Position numbers and translations under genes: made by a program
NCBI RefSeq assembly: GCF_004027225.2
Contig: NC_044277.2
Span: 39,164,305 to 39,228,304, forward strand
Origin: Strigops habroptila
Lineage: Eukaryota > Chordata > Aves > Psittaciformes > Psittacidae
Direction of reading: 5' to 3'
Length of the DNA: 64,000 nucleotides
Shown: piece after piece, positions 37,501-49,390 of the stretch
How positions within the stretch are numbered: the first letter of the stretch is position 1
Layout of the letters: each line of letters starts with the position of its first letter
The notes under the pieces: model-generated
Told to the model about the DNA's origin: nothing
What the model saw: only the letters and a program-made list of their open reading frames with translations
Database searches by the model: none

Positions 37501-40500
37501 TTTCACTCTCCATCACCGGACGACAAGGATGCCTTTGCTTTTCAGAGCAGCAGAGAGAGGGATGGACTTGAAAAAGAAACTAACCTTTCTATTTGGTATT
37601 TTGCATTTATTTGTCAGCTGCAAAGGCTCTGTTTTTTTAGAAGACAGTACTTCTTGGGTACATGGGATTTAAATAAAAACATAAGAACTTATTACTTGTT
37701 TAATTTCCTCCCTAATTGTAAAAGTAATGTTGAATATCTTTACGTATATTGAATAAAGATAATGATGGTAAAAAGCATTAGCTGAACATGGGGACATACG
37801 CACTATTTCTGCAGGGAGTAGTACACAGAAGACAGTAATAGATTAAATTCACACACAGCTGCACCACTTCACCCATGTACTGCATTTCGGCAGGAGGAAG
37901 TAACTGTAATGTCTGTAACATTAGACAACAAAGAATTAGACTGGAATTTCTGGCATATTTGGCATAAACTGCTAAAATTGTAAAAAGTGAACATAGGTTG
38001 GATGACACCTAAAATATTCATGAATCAGAGATGGTAAAGATGGTCCTGAGCCATGGAACTCCTCAAAAGAAAAATAATGACCATTCAACATTCATTAATC
38101 TTTTGGTGTTTCTGCACTTCCTTTGTGCCTGCAAGCTGCTCTGCAGAGATCAACATCACCTAGCCACCATTTCCTTCTGAGCTTCCTACTAAGGTTTTTA
38201 GAGTCTCCTCTGCCTTTTCAGCACTCCAGCTTAGCCAGAATATTCCTTGGTGTTGGCTCATTATTGCCTGGTTTCACTCAGCAGCCCAAGTTGTGGCTTT
38301 TGCAACTTTGTCAGTGGCCCATTTCCTCCAGCACTTTACATGCCAGCAAGGATAAAGAGCTGCTTGATGTCACAAGGCAGAGTTATGTTGTAGACTTCCA
38401 GGACTGCATTTTGTTTAAAGACCTACACATGATGAATAATTCTTATCCCTTGAAAGTCACCTTCAAAATAAGAATAATTAACATTTTTCCATCACTGCGA
38501 TTTTTATTATTAGGCAAGTCTTACTAAAATAATGTGCTGCCTTGCTTGCTATCGACTCGTTTTGAAATCTAGGTTACTTTCCAAAGGTTGATTCCATATG
38601 GACTGATTTACCATAGAGAAAATTGCTTTTCAGTTTAAGGAGTACATTTAATAGACTATGATGTGCGATCTGAAATGGAGGAAAGCTATCCTTTGTGCAA
38701 GTTATCCTGTCTTATCAAATCTGTCTTGCAATAAATCAAGATGGAGGGAGTGATGGATAAGAAATAATTTACTGCTAAGATAACCTTAGTCTATGTGAGC
38801 CTTGCAAACTGCAGCTCTAAATTATTTATCACGGTTTACAGAGTTTGTCTTCATTTGACAAATGTAGACATGTCTTAGGCAAAGCTCTGATTGATTTAAC
38901 TGAAAATCTATAATCACATACATTTATTCTTTACTTTGCCTGTTTTGCATCCTGCTGCCTCTCTGCTGCTTTCTGCTAAAAATTTAAAAAATTTGTGTTA
39001 TGAAAAGTTGATATTTCTGTCTCCTGAACCTTGAATAGTAAAAGACATCATTGTCTAATCAATGGAAATGAACATTTCATATCTATGATGCTATCAACAG
39101 CTTCTTAGACATAGCTGCCTTGTTTTCAATAAACAACTCCTGTGACAGGCAGTTAACATTTCTGATCATTATCTGCTGTTATCTACATTTTTAAAACTTG
39201 TTTACAGAACTGATTTGGGAAACTTCAAGAAATTTGAACGAAATTTTTCCCCTATCAACATGAAACATGAGGAGTCATCTGTAATGAAACCTGTAAAGCT
39301 GCCGCCTGACAGAGTTAAAACTCCAGCAAACAGAAGGCTATAGCTGGCTTTAAAATCAATGTAAATACTTATTTAAATATGAAGAATTCTTTCACTTTGT
39401 TACACATATGCATATCATTTACATGACAAATGTGCAACTGCAATTTAGCTGAGTTAAAATTACAGGCAGAATATATAGCACATAAATTTTGTGTATGCGA
39501 CAATAGAGTCCTTAAATTCTATATACACAAACACTTATAGTACCCATAAACTGTGTTTTGACAGCAAAAGAAATGGCCATCTATTCTATAATGCCTGAGA
39601 TGCAGCAATGTAAATGTTACAAGGGAAGTGTCATTCAAGAGCACAAGGAAATGGGAATCACAAGGTTCTGATCTTCTCACATGCAGATCAGGTTATGGTC
39701 ATAAACCTGAGATCACAAAGAAATGACAATTTTTTGTAAAGGTCACCCTTGAAAGGTTTAGTAATCTGAGGTTTAGGTCTTCAGGTGAGGGATCACCTCC
39801 CCCATATTTTTAGAGGAGATTAGAGAAAATTGACAAAGTGAAATCAGAAAAGTTCAGAGCATGCGGGAAAACACAGAAGTGAATGGTATAATGGTAAAAA
39901 ATATAAAAACATTGATTAAGAAGGAGGCAATTCGGTGACATGGTAGCAGTAGGAAATTACATAGATGAACACATGAATTCCTAAACCACATAGAGTGAAC
40001 TGCTCTTGCAGGAATGACACTGACTAGCTTGTTCAACCAAGTGCCTTGAGATGCTTGGATGGGAAGCATATGGATACAAAAAAAATGAGCAACAATTGTA
40101 AAAGAAAATCAAATTTTTCTTGATTATTTAAATGTAAGTTTGGCTTTGCCAATAGTAACAGAATTAACAAGGTCTGCAAGGCCTATCTTCAGAATATAGA
40201 TATTTATGGGATTATAGGTACATTCTCATTAAAACACACTTTGTGCATCAGAGGATCAAAATAAGAGGCAGAGTGACTTCTCCTAAGCATTCTTACTGCA
40301 CTGATATACTGTTCCCCACTGCATAATTAAATCAATTGGCTGAAACTGAAGCAATAGGGATGCCACCACTTACTTCATATGTAGCTTAATTTTGGAGTAC
40401 AGTCTAAGCACTTCTTTACATTAAAAGGTTTTCCTGAAAAGTATGTCAGACGTTAGCTCAATTCAATGTCACTGCTCACAATTACAGATTTATCTTCTTC

Positions 40501-41243
40501 TTTTCTGACCATTTTCCTTTATAACAGAGCAGTTATAAATCATTGTCTGTAATGGAATTAAATCAAATGATGCATGGCAACTAAAAAGATCAGCGCCATA
40601 AAAACTGGCAGACTGGAAAAAGTATTAACATGAGTACATGACATGCAGATCAGGAAAAGTAGTTCTGAACTTCATTTAGAATACAAAATATGGTATGACT
40701 GTAGCTACATGAATTTGGACAAGCTGAGATATCGGCACTAAATTTCTAAAGGGTCACACTTTGTACTCCTGAGCCACAAAATGATTCCTCACAGGACTGA
40801 GACATGGGATCTCTAATTCTTAGTAGAGATTAAGTAAGATAAGGCAAGGAGGTTGCTCTGAAAAAGGCAGGAAAAGGTGGGAGCACTGAAAATCTCTCAT
40901 GATTTCATGGGTGAATTTATTAAAGAGAGAGTCAAATGCTGGTGTTCCGGAGCCACTCGAGAAGCCTAGATCACTCAGTTCACAGCAAATTAACCTGTAA
41001 CCCTTTCCTCCTGCTCAGAAAAGGTGGAACAAAAAGGAGAAGTAACCCAAAGGGTAAATATTAGCCTGGATACTAATGCCCGTGAGTTTCTTTTCTGTAA
41101 CATATTGTAATTGCTTCCTATTTTAAGTTGATGTTCAAGAAGAAATTATCCATAAAAGTAGCAATTATTTAATACTTAGATCACTGCACTCCAGACACTA
41201 TTTCCCCACAACTTCAATGTCTTCTGATTTCCAACTCAGCTAA
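34554..41243. other. intergenic, no gene recognised
   Basis: About 6.7 kb of AT-rich sequence. The longest open frame (134 codons, 38123-38527, + strand) has no recognisable motif. No further repeats noticed. Confidence 0.5.
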
Positions 41244-41869
41244 TGTCCTGGGTTCAGCTGTAAGATTATTTTCTCCTTCTTAGTAGCTGGTGCAGTGCTG
41301 TGTTTTTGACTTTCAGCCTGGGAACAATGCTGTAACACCGATGTTTTCAGTTGTTGATAAGTAATGTTTACTCTGATCAAGGACTTTCTCAGTCTCATGC
41401 TCTGCCAGGGAGGAGGGGAAGCCGGGAGGAAGCAGAGACAGGACACCTGACCCAAACTGGCCAAAGGGGTATTCCATACCACAGCACGTCATGCCCAGTA
41501 TACAAACTGGGGTGAGTTACCCAGAATTGCCAGATCGCTGCTTGGGTCAGGGTGGGTATTGGTCAGTGGGTGGTGAGCAATTGTTTTGTGCATCACTTGT
41601 GCTTATTGGTTTGGGGTTTTTTTCTCTTTTCCCTTCCCTTTCCAGTTTTATATTCTCTCCCCTTGTTATTTCCCTTATCATTATTATTATTGGTGGTAGC
41701 AGCAGTGGTTTTGGATTATACCTTATTTACTGGACTGTTCTTATCTCAACCCGTGGGATTTACATTCTTTCAATTCTCCTTCCCATCCCGCCGGGAGTGG
41801 CGGGGAGAAGGGGAAAGTGAGCGAGCAGCTGTGTGGTTCTGAGTTACCAGCTGGCCTTAAACCACAACA
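41244..41869 (+). mobile_element. solo LTR, longer subtype, 626 bp
   Basis: Starts TGTCCTGGGTTCAGC and ends AACCACAACA, flanked by a perfect 5-bp duplication GCTAA at 41239-41243 and 41870-41874. It belongs to the same family as the LTRs at 444 and 16135 but is more diverged. Between about 41585 and 41649 it keeps a pyrimidine-rich segment (with GTGCATCACTTGTGC and TTTCCCTTCCCTTTCC) missing from both other copies. Its TATA box is mutated to TATACAAA (about 41499-41506), so it is unlikely to be an active promoter. Open frames within it are not genes. Confidence 0.93.
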
Positions 41870-44800
41870 GCTAACCTCACGATAGATACTATTCACAACT
41901 CAAAGAAAGTGATGAGTTTCTTCTCACAAGACCAAGGAGGGAGTATGTGATTAAAATTCAACCTCTTTTTTAAATTGGTCTCCTGCAACTGCATGTCATA
42001 TTGCCACATATAAATTAGCCACAAACCTCTACAAAAGTTAAATGAAGAGTTTTACAGAATTGCATTAATCCTACATTTGTAAGATGCATTTGAAAATACC
42101 AGATCCAGTTTGATTTTAGTTTTCTTTCAGAGATGATAAAGGCTTACAGGAAAGTTCTCACCCTGTAGAAATATATGTACTATCCATTTCTGTGTGTGCA
42201 TTAGTGGACATTACTGGATTCAGCACATTCATAGTGGTAACTTTGTGAGGAAGCTCAAAGTCATAATTTAATTAAACTTCTAACTGAAGATATTAATAAG
42301 AGGTAAAGTCACCACCTTCCTTTGAACTTCATGTTGATCCATACTACTTATATTTAATTTAGCATTTTATTGCAATATTTGATAAAATAAAACTAATTAA
42401 TCCATATCTGATAAATTAAAAATGTACTCATCCTTTAAGAAATTAAAATTTAGCTCTCTCTCCATTATTCTCATCCCATTTTGCTGAGTATTTGCAATGT
42501 CTCAAATTACAGTTCCCTTTTTTGAATGGATATGCAATAATACAATTACTGTACTGCATTGCAAAATAATACCTAAGCCCACAGAGGTCAAATAAATTAA
42601 CACTGCCCTGCCTTTTCTTTTAATTTTTCTCCTTTGTATCTTACAGACTATGATAATCCATAAAGGGTCTCCCAGTCATTGGTTTTCAACTAGCATTCTG
42701 TTGTCTAATTTTTTGATGGAAAACTCTGGAGGTGTACAGTAGAAACTAAACATTCATATACACTCATATGCTCTTGTATGAACATTAGCAGAGAAGGCAG
42801 TAGCTTATGTGAGAAAGGAAGATGTGACTTTGACTCAAAACACTGAAATCCAGAACCAATCAGCAAAGTTCATCCCAGCTAAGCAGCCAAACCAGGCCCA
42901 AAGCACAAACTTTGGATTTCAAACACTGGATTACCTCTGCACAGAGCACATTTTGTTAAAGTGGGTTGGTAATTATTTTCTTGGACTCAAGCGCAAAAAA
43001 GGGAGCAACCACTTCTCCCCCTCCAAAGCACCTTTCAACAGCCAATAACAAAAGATAACAAAAACATGGATATCAGACTACATCTGATGATGGGTGGAAG
43101 ATTTTCACCCATATAATACAAAATAACTGGCAAGAATGAAAAACATGATGTGCCTTATACTTTCTCGTGTCTCTGTTTTCTGTTGCTGCAGTTATATTCT
43201 TCATAAGAGCTAATCAGAGGAGGTGTTCATTTGGCCATGACCCACCACATACAAAGACAGGGAGCTCCAGCTTGGATGTAGAAAACGTGAAGGCCATCAA
43301 ACATCCAGAAGACAACCAGTCTGCAGGCAAGATAAAGCAGGAATCACTGGAACTGTATCTGTCTAGCAGACCTCCACAAACACTTTATTTTGAAAAACTT
43401 GGAAATTACATTAATGAAGTGTTTTGTCTGACAATTTCCCTCTTTACTTCTAACTTTGAGCTTTACATTTATAGTTCCAGTTTACTGATTCATACTTACA
43501 GTTTATTAATTAATAGTTTGCTTCATATAGTTTATTTCAGTACGTATTTCACACATGCAAGCTGTGTTGGGCATCCCATCTGCAACTCTGTTCCTGAGTT
43601 CACACATGCTCATAACAGAAGGACAACCAGAAGCTTGACTGCTGAGCACTCTCAGAGGTTCCATCATTGCCCTAACAAAAACCAGAAATGTACCATGGAG
43701 AAAAAAACTGACATCTCAGACATATTTAGAAGGCAAACAGCTGCATATGTTGTCAGTGGTGAAGTCTGACATGGGTCCCCTGGGATTCCCTCCACCACCT
43801 GCAGGTAATCCTGTACTTTTCTGCACTTCCTAAAGAGGGGTACAAACATTGGGCTAAGGCTCAAAATGACAGTCCGCTCTTACGCATGTGAATTACGTTA
43901 TAGATCACATCTTCAAAGGGAAGCAAAGCAGCTGTGCAACAACACACAGCTCTATCTGTCTCCAAGTGCTGAAGCCACAAGCTGAACAACCAGACTGGTG
44001 ACAGCAGTCACGCTTGCCTAGAAGCACTCTGATCTCTTTGAAAGCCTCTCACTTCCTTCTGTAGGTTTGCAGTGGTATTTTGATCAGTTGACCAGGCAAC
44101 ACTGATGCCAATTATTTTCGCCACATCATTTAGTTTGCTATCATTTAAAGATATTCGTTAATATTTATTTTTGCAGTCTTTCAAATAGCAAGCTTACTGC
44201 TTTTCAAAAGTAAACTGACATTAAAAGAACCAGCAGGAAAACACCAGTAAAGAAAGCTCCTCCAAATTCTGGCATCACTCTATTGGCACACACATTACAT
44301 CCGCTTTTAGCACGATGTATACACCAGACCAATCCTAAATATTCTGGAAATTGAAGCCTAGTTTAGCCATAAAAAAAACAAGACAATTAGACAAATGAGT
44401 CATTTTATTTATTGCCACAAGAAAATAGCAGAGCAGTTTAGTCAACTTCATAGCACAGAAACTTTGCTGATGCATTTTTGGGGGAGTAATCTTCATTTCA
44501 GTAAATAATTAATCTCTGGTCCTCATGTCCCATGATAAAACTCCACCTCATCCTGAAGATCTGGGCGAGGTGACAAGGCAGTTACTAGATGCTCTCAGAA
44601 ACAGATGGAGAGTCTGCCTCACTCACTGCCTAGCACTGCTGCCTGCAGACAAGCAGGCACCAGCAGAGAAGCCAGAGGAAGATAATCATCTTGAGGAATG
44701 TTTTATGACATAAACTAGCCTAATCTCATAAAATCTTCGCAACTGTGACTTTCCCCATTCTACCTCATCCTAGACTCATTTTTATTCCCCTGCTTATGGT

Positions 44801-46077
44801 ATTCATTTTCTATACTCAAAGTACTGATGCACTTGAATAAGTTGAAGTACAACTTATTTCTGCTTAAAATATATTAGTATTTTGTTATTGTGAGATTTGC
44901 ATTATTTTATATTCTATGCCTTTTTTTAATGAAATCTTAGCACACACCAGTCTGTGTTTACCTTAGATGTGTCTGAACACATCACCTGGTTAAATCCTAG
45001 AGTAGACAGGGGACTCTCCAAAGGTAGATCAAATCACAAAGTTAAAAGCCTAAAATATATGATATTTTAGTCGTGTCCTGGGGGTATAAATACTATACCT
45101 GACACTTTGAATTAACTCAATCAAAGGCTACGAAATAGCATCAATTGCTTCATCTACCAAAATCTACCAAAGTGTTAATGGGTCATAACTGATAGCATTT
45201 ACATTACATCAGAGGGAAGTGGTGAATTCAGCACTCTAAGGTGAGGCAGAAAGCTTTTGGCAGAACTAGAAAAGACATGACAGCACTGGCTAGCTGGGTG
45301 ACAATGTCATTCTGACCACTTTTGTATTAAAAATAAAACTTGTATTATACCTCCACTTTAGCAGTGGTTGCTACCCTGATTTTACAAGCTCTTTCAAACT
45401 GACAAAGAAAAAGCTAGGTATCATGATAGCAAGGCCATATAAAAAACAAAATACAAGATGTATCTCTGGAAGGTGGAAAAGGAGTCAACCACAAGGCAAT
45501 CTCCTCCGATACATGTATGTCATCCCATAATCAAAACATCTTACCACATCTGTCATTTTCCTTTATTATGCACTGTCACTGCACCTACATTTTCACTCAA
45601 AGTAATAACTCTTCTGCTTCCAAAATTATTGAGGATCTTCTCAGCTTCCGCTTAAATTCAACCTTCAGGTTAAACCTGGGCCCCAGTCAAATTCACAGCT
45701 TCAGCTTTCAACAAATACTTTCACCAGTTCTGTACAGGAAAAGCAATAAGGGCTCAGCTGGCTGAGGTCTCTATTAGATTCTGGAGTGTTCAATTATGCA
45801 GCAGGAGAAATGAAATGACTTTCAAGTATAAAGCAAGTAGCTTTAAAGAAAATGAATGTACACCAGTAAACAGAGCAGGGAAAGGCCAGAGTTCAGTTTC
45901 CAGGTTTCTTAATAGAAAAATGAAGCACAAAGAGGTACAAACGATGGCCAATGGAACAAAGATTAAATGTGTGTAAAATGAAGGAATGTGATAATAATGT
46001 TTCTTATTTCATTTTCAAATACACTCAGAATGGTTTCTTATGCCAGCATCTTCTTCCCTGTCCTAGCTAGATAACTT
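41870..46077. other. intergenic, no gene recognised
   Basis: Contains a 200-codon open frame on the + strand (43167-43769, GTG first codon) with no domain I recognise; it has no ATG near its start and a composition like its surroundings, so I treat it as chance. Near 45896-45960 a stretch with ATGAAGCACAAAGAGGT is reminiscent of the core of an old MIR SINE, but the match is too weak to call. Confidence 0.5.
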
Positions 46078-46626
46078 GGTTAAGCTCTCATGAAACCCCA
46101 CCTGGAGTATTGCATTCAGCTCTGGGGCCCCCAACAAAAAAAGAACATGGTAGACCAGTTGGAGCAAGTCCAGAGAAGGGCAATGAAGATGCTCAGAGGG
46201 CTGGAGCACCTCTCCTATGATGACAGGCTGAGAGAGCTGGGCTTGTTCAGCCTGGGGAAGAGAAGGGTCCAGGGACACATTTATAGCAGCCTTTCAGTAA
46301 CTAAAAGGGGTCTACAAGAAATCTGGAGAGCGGCTTTTTACAAAAGCATGTAGTGACAGGACAAGGGGGAATGGCTTTGCATTGACAGAGGGCAGATTTA
46401 GATTAGACATTAGGAAGAAATTCTTCATTATGAGGGTGGTGAGGCACTGGAACAGGTTGCTCAGAGAAGTTGCGGATGTCCCATCCCTGTCAGTGTTCAA
46501 GACCAGCCTGGATGGAGCTTTGCTCAACTTTGTCTAGTGGAAGGTGTCCCTGCCCATGGCAGGAGGTTGGAACTAGACAATCTTTAAGGTGCCTCCCAAC
46601 CCAAACCATTCTATGAATCTATGATT
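46078..46626 (+). mobile_element. CR1 LINE 3' end, frameshifted
   Basis: Same region of CR1 as the copy at 33988: ORF2 C-terminus (KPHLEYCIQLWGPQ, then LEQVQRRAMKMLRGLEHL) and 3' UTR, ending ATTCTATGAATCTATGATT at 46608-46626. The coding frame is broken around 46280-46350, so the copy is older or less intact than the one at 33988. Confidence 0.93.
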
Positions 46627-46770
46627 AATTAAACCTCCAGCTTTTCTTCCTATGAAAAACACTTTCTTGAATATAACTGTAATTCACATAAAGCAACTGA
46701 AAATCATTTACATTGAAAGAAAAATGGTGGACCTTCCACAGGGTGTTTGTGACACCTTCCTACTCCATTT

Positions 46771-47830
46771 CATAGAATCATAGAATGGTTAGGGTTGGAA
46801 AGGACCTTAAGATCATCTAGTTCCAACCCCCCCTGCCATGGGCAGGTATGCCTCACACTAAACCATGTCACCCAAGGCTCTGTCCAACCTGGCCTTGAAC
46901 GCTGCCAGGGATGGAGCATTTACTGCTGCTTTGCGCAACCTGTTCCAGTGCCTCACCAACCTCACAGTAAAGAACTTCTTCCTTAAACCTAACCTGAACT
47001 TCCCCTGTTTAAGTTTAAACCTGCTACCCCTTGTCCTATCACTTGCAAGTCCCTGATGAAAAGTTCCTCTCCTGGTACTGGAAGGCTGCTGTGGAGGTCT
47101 CCACACAACCTTCCTTTCTCCAGGCTGAACAGCCCCAACTTTCTCAGCATTGGCATCGAGCCATTGACCACAACTCTTTGCGTGGCGGCCATCAAAGCCA
47201 ATTCTTTACGCACTGAGTGGTCCATCCATCAAATTCATGGTCTCTCCAGTTTAGAGAACACGAATGTTTGTACAGGGACCAAGCGTCGAACCGCTTTGCA
47301 CAAATCCCAGGTAGATGACATCAACTGCTCTGCTCTGTCCACCAGTTCTGTAGCCCCATCATAGAAGGCCACTAAATTGGTCAGGCAGGATTTCCCCTAG
47401 TGAAGCCATGTTTGGCTGTTCACCAACCACCTCGTTGTTTTTCATGTGCCTTAGAAATGCTTTCCAGGAGAATCTGCTCCAAGATTTTGCCAGGCACAGA
47501 GGTGAGGCTGACTAGTCTGTAGTTCCCCAGTCTTCCATTTTCCCCTTCTGAAAATGGGGGTTATATTACCCTTTTTCCAGTCTCAGGAACTCTCACCTGA
47601 CTGCCAGGGATTTTTCAATATGATGGACAGTGGCTTAGCAACTTCATTTCGCCACGCTCCTTCAGGACCTGCGGATGGATTTCATCAGGTCCCATGGATT
47701 TGTGCACATTCAGGTTCTTAAGATGATCTCAGACCTGATCCTTCTCTACAGTGGGGCCTAAGGTCTTCATTCCCACATTCCCTGCATTTGCCTTTCAAGA
47801 CTTGAGCAGCATCTGGGTGCATGAACATCA
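46771..47830 (-). mobile_element. CR1 LINE, reverse orientation, large internal deletion
   Basis: Read on the minus strand, the element begins near 47830 in the region before the reverse transcriptase core (motif HPDAAQVLKG), passes through PDEIHP and VSLTSVPGKILEQI (about 47500), and VDVIYLGF near 47320. At about 47150 it jumps directly to [11 protein letters not shown], that is, the C-terminal part, and ends in the 3' UTR and CATAGAATCATAGAATGG at 46771-46788. The rest of the polymerase palm and the thumb start are thus missing, and several frameshifts and stops are present. It lies tail to tail with the + strand CR1 ending at 46626. Confidence 0.9.
46858..47225 (-). pseudogene. CR1 ORF2 remnant across the deletion junction
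   Basis: Two overlapping minus-strand frames (46989-47225 and 46858-47106) together cover the junction of the internal deletion and the C-terminal end of ORF2. The first joins a palm-domain segment (TQRVVVNGSM) directly to [11 protein letters not shown]; the second carries [19 protein letters not shown] and ends at the normal ORF2 C-terminus. A frameshift separates them. No functional product is expected. Confidence 0.8.
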
Positions 47831-49245
47831 TCTGTTTAGTATTTGCAGTTCCGCAGGGATTACAACTGTGGCTGTAGCTAATTTAGAGTGAACTCTACCA
47901 TAAATGAGCACAAAGTTGCTTTTGCAGCTGAGGAATTTAGTTCACCAAGGTATGTTGCAAGGAATTTAGACCAAGGTATGTTGTAAGAGCACAAGAAGCT
48001 CCATGCTGCATGCACACAGGCTACAGCCACAGCAGGCTGTAAGGCAGACAGATTCCAAGTGTGGACAAGAGAATTTCCAGCAGAGGTATAACAAAATGAA
48101 GTATGACCCTCATTGCTATCTGGATTACCTCTGGGGTATCCCTCCAGCAGAAGAGGGAGAGAACACATGGCCCTTCGCCATGGCTACCTTCACAGCTCAG
48201 AGATGGTGTGAGAGAGGTCATGGTCAGGCCATGGTAGGAATGGAAAGGAGAGAGCTTGGTGCCAAACCATAAAACACTCCCTGTTGGGCTGATGGAAATC
48301 ACAGCAGCCACCACACCATTTTAAATTACATTTATGAACTGCCCAAAATATGGGAGTTCAAGTGACCTCTGCTTGCCCTGCAGCAGCAAGCTGTGCCTCC
48401 TGAGGAGTACAGCAAGGAATCACCAGCCCTTACCCTGTCTGCATATAATGCGTCAGGCTCTCCTTACAGCTCCAGTCTGCAAAAACAACTTGCTTTGGAT
48501 GTTGTGCTAAAATGTGAGCACAGCACTCCCCAACTGGGCAATAAAATACTAGCACTGAAAATGTGGACGGGCTGGAACTGTAGGAAAAGCTAACAAAATT
48601 CTGCTGTATGAATGCGAATAATGGGAAAATAGTTGAAAGCTTGCACTTCAGATACTGTTTAGACTCTGGCTTTGCTTGTTTTTCTTAATACCGACTGATC
48701 AAAATCTCCATTTACAATTTTTCAGCTACTCCTTCCACATATGCATTAGACACTGCAATCCTTATCATAGATGGAATCTAATACTTTCTTTGTAATGGAT
48801 GAGTTTTCTTAATTTAAGAAATTAGAATAAATCACTCTACTCATGTGGAGTAGCTTTGTCTTAAATAATAACCACTGTGCCTGGATTCCATCACAGTGCA
48901 TTTTGCTACTGAGCACTCTGTTTTCTTCTTATTTTGCTGGAAAAAAAAAACCTCACATGGCCTCTGTGGAAACAAGCAACATAATGCTTTTATAACAAAT
49001 ATGTATCTTTTACAGTTTGTTCTACTTTGCAGAACACTGTACTTACTACAGTTCAGGTCTGATCTCAGAGATCTTTGAGTGCACATAATCATGTGCCTGT
49101 GAGAAACAGAGAAGCATGTAATAAAGTGACTCTCAGTGTATCTGGACAGAACAGTCTAAACTTCTCTGCTTTGTTCTTATCTTGTCTGATACAGTCACAG
49201 GTAAACAAATGCACCAGAAATTGTATTTGTTGTATGCTTATACTA
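47831..49245. other. intergenic, nothing recognised
   Basis: Includes a short local duplication around 47940-47990 (CCAAGGTATGTTG twice, each next to GGAATTTAG). No gene seen. Confidence 0.5.
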
Positions 49246-49390
49246 AATCACAGAATCACAGAACGGTTTGGGTTGGAAGGGCCCTTAGAGCTCATCTAGT
49301 TCCAAACCCCCTGCCATAGGCAGGGACACCTTCCACTAGAGCAGGTTGTTCAAAGCCCCATCCAACCCAGCCTTGAACACTTCTAGGGTG
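49246..49390 (-). mobile_element. CR1 LINE 3' UTR fragment
   Basis: AATCACAGAATCACAGAACGG followed by TTTGGGTTGGAAGG and CATCTAGTTCC is the reverse complement of the CR1 3' end. Only the last roughly 145 bp of the element are present. Confidence 0.92.

Noticed and set aside
38123..38527. 134-codon open frame as a gene
   Set aside because: No recognisable domain, no splice or promoter context, and composition like its surroundings.
45896..45960. MIR SINE core (ATGAAGCACAAAGAGGT) and a similar hint at 50380-50440
   Set aside because: Matches cover too few bases to separate from chance without a profile search.
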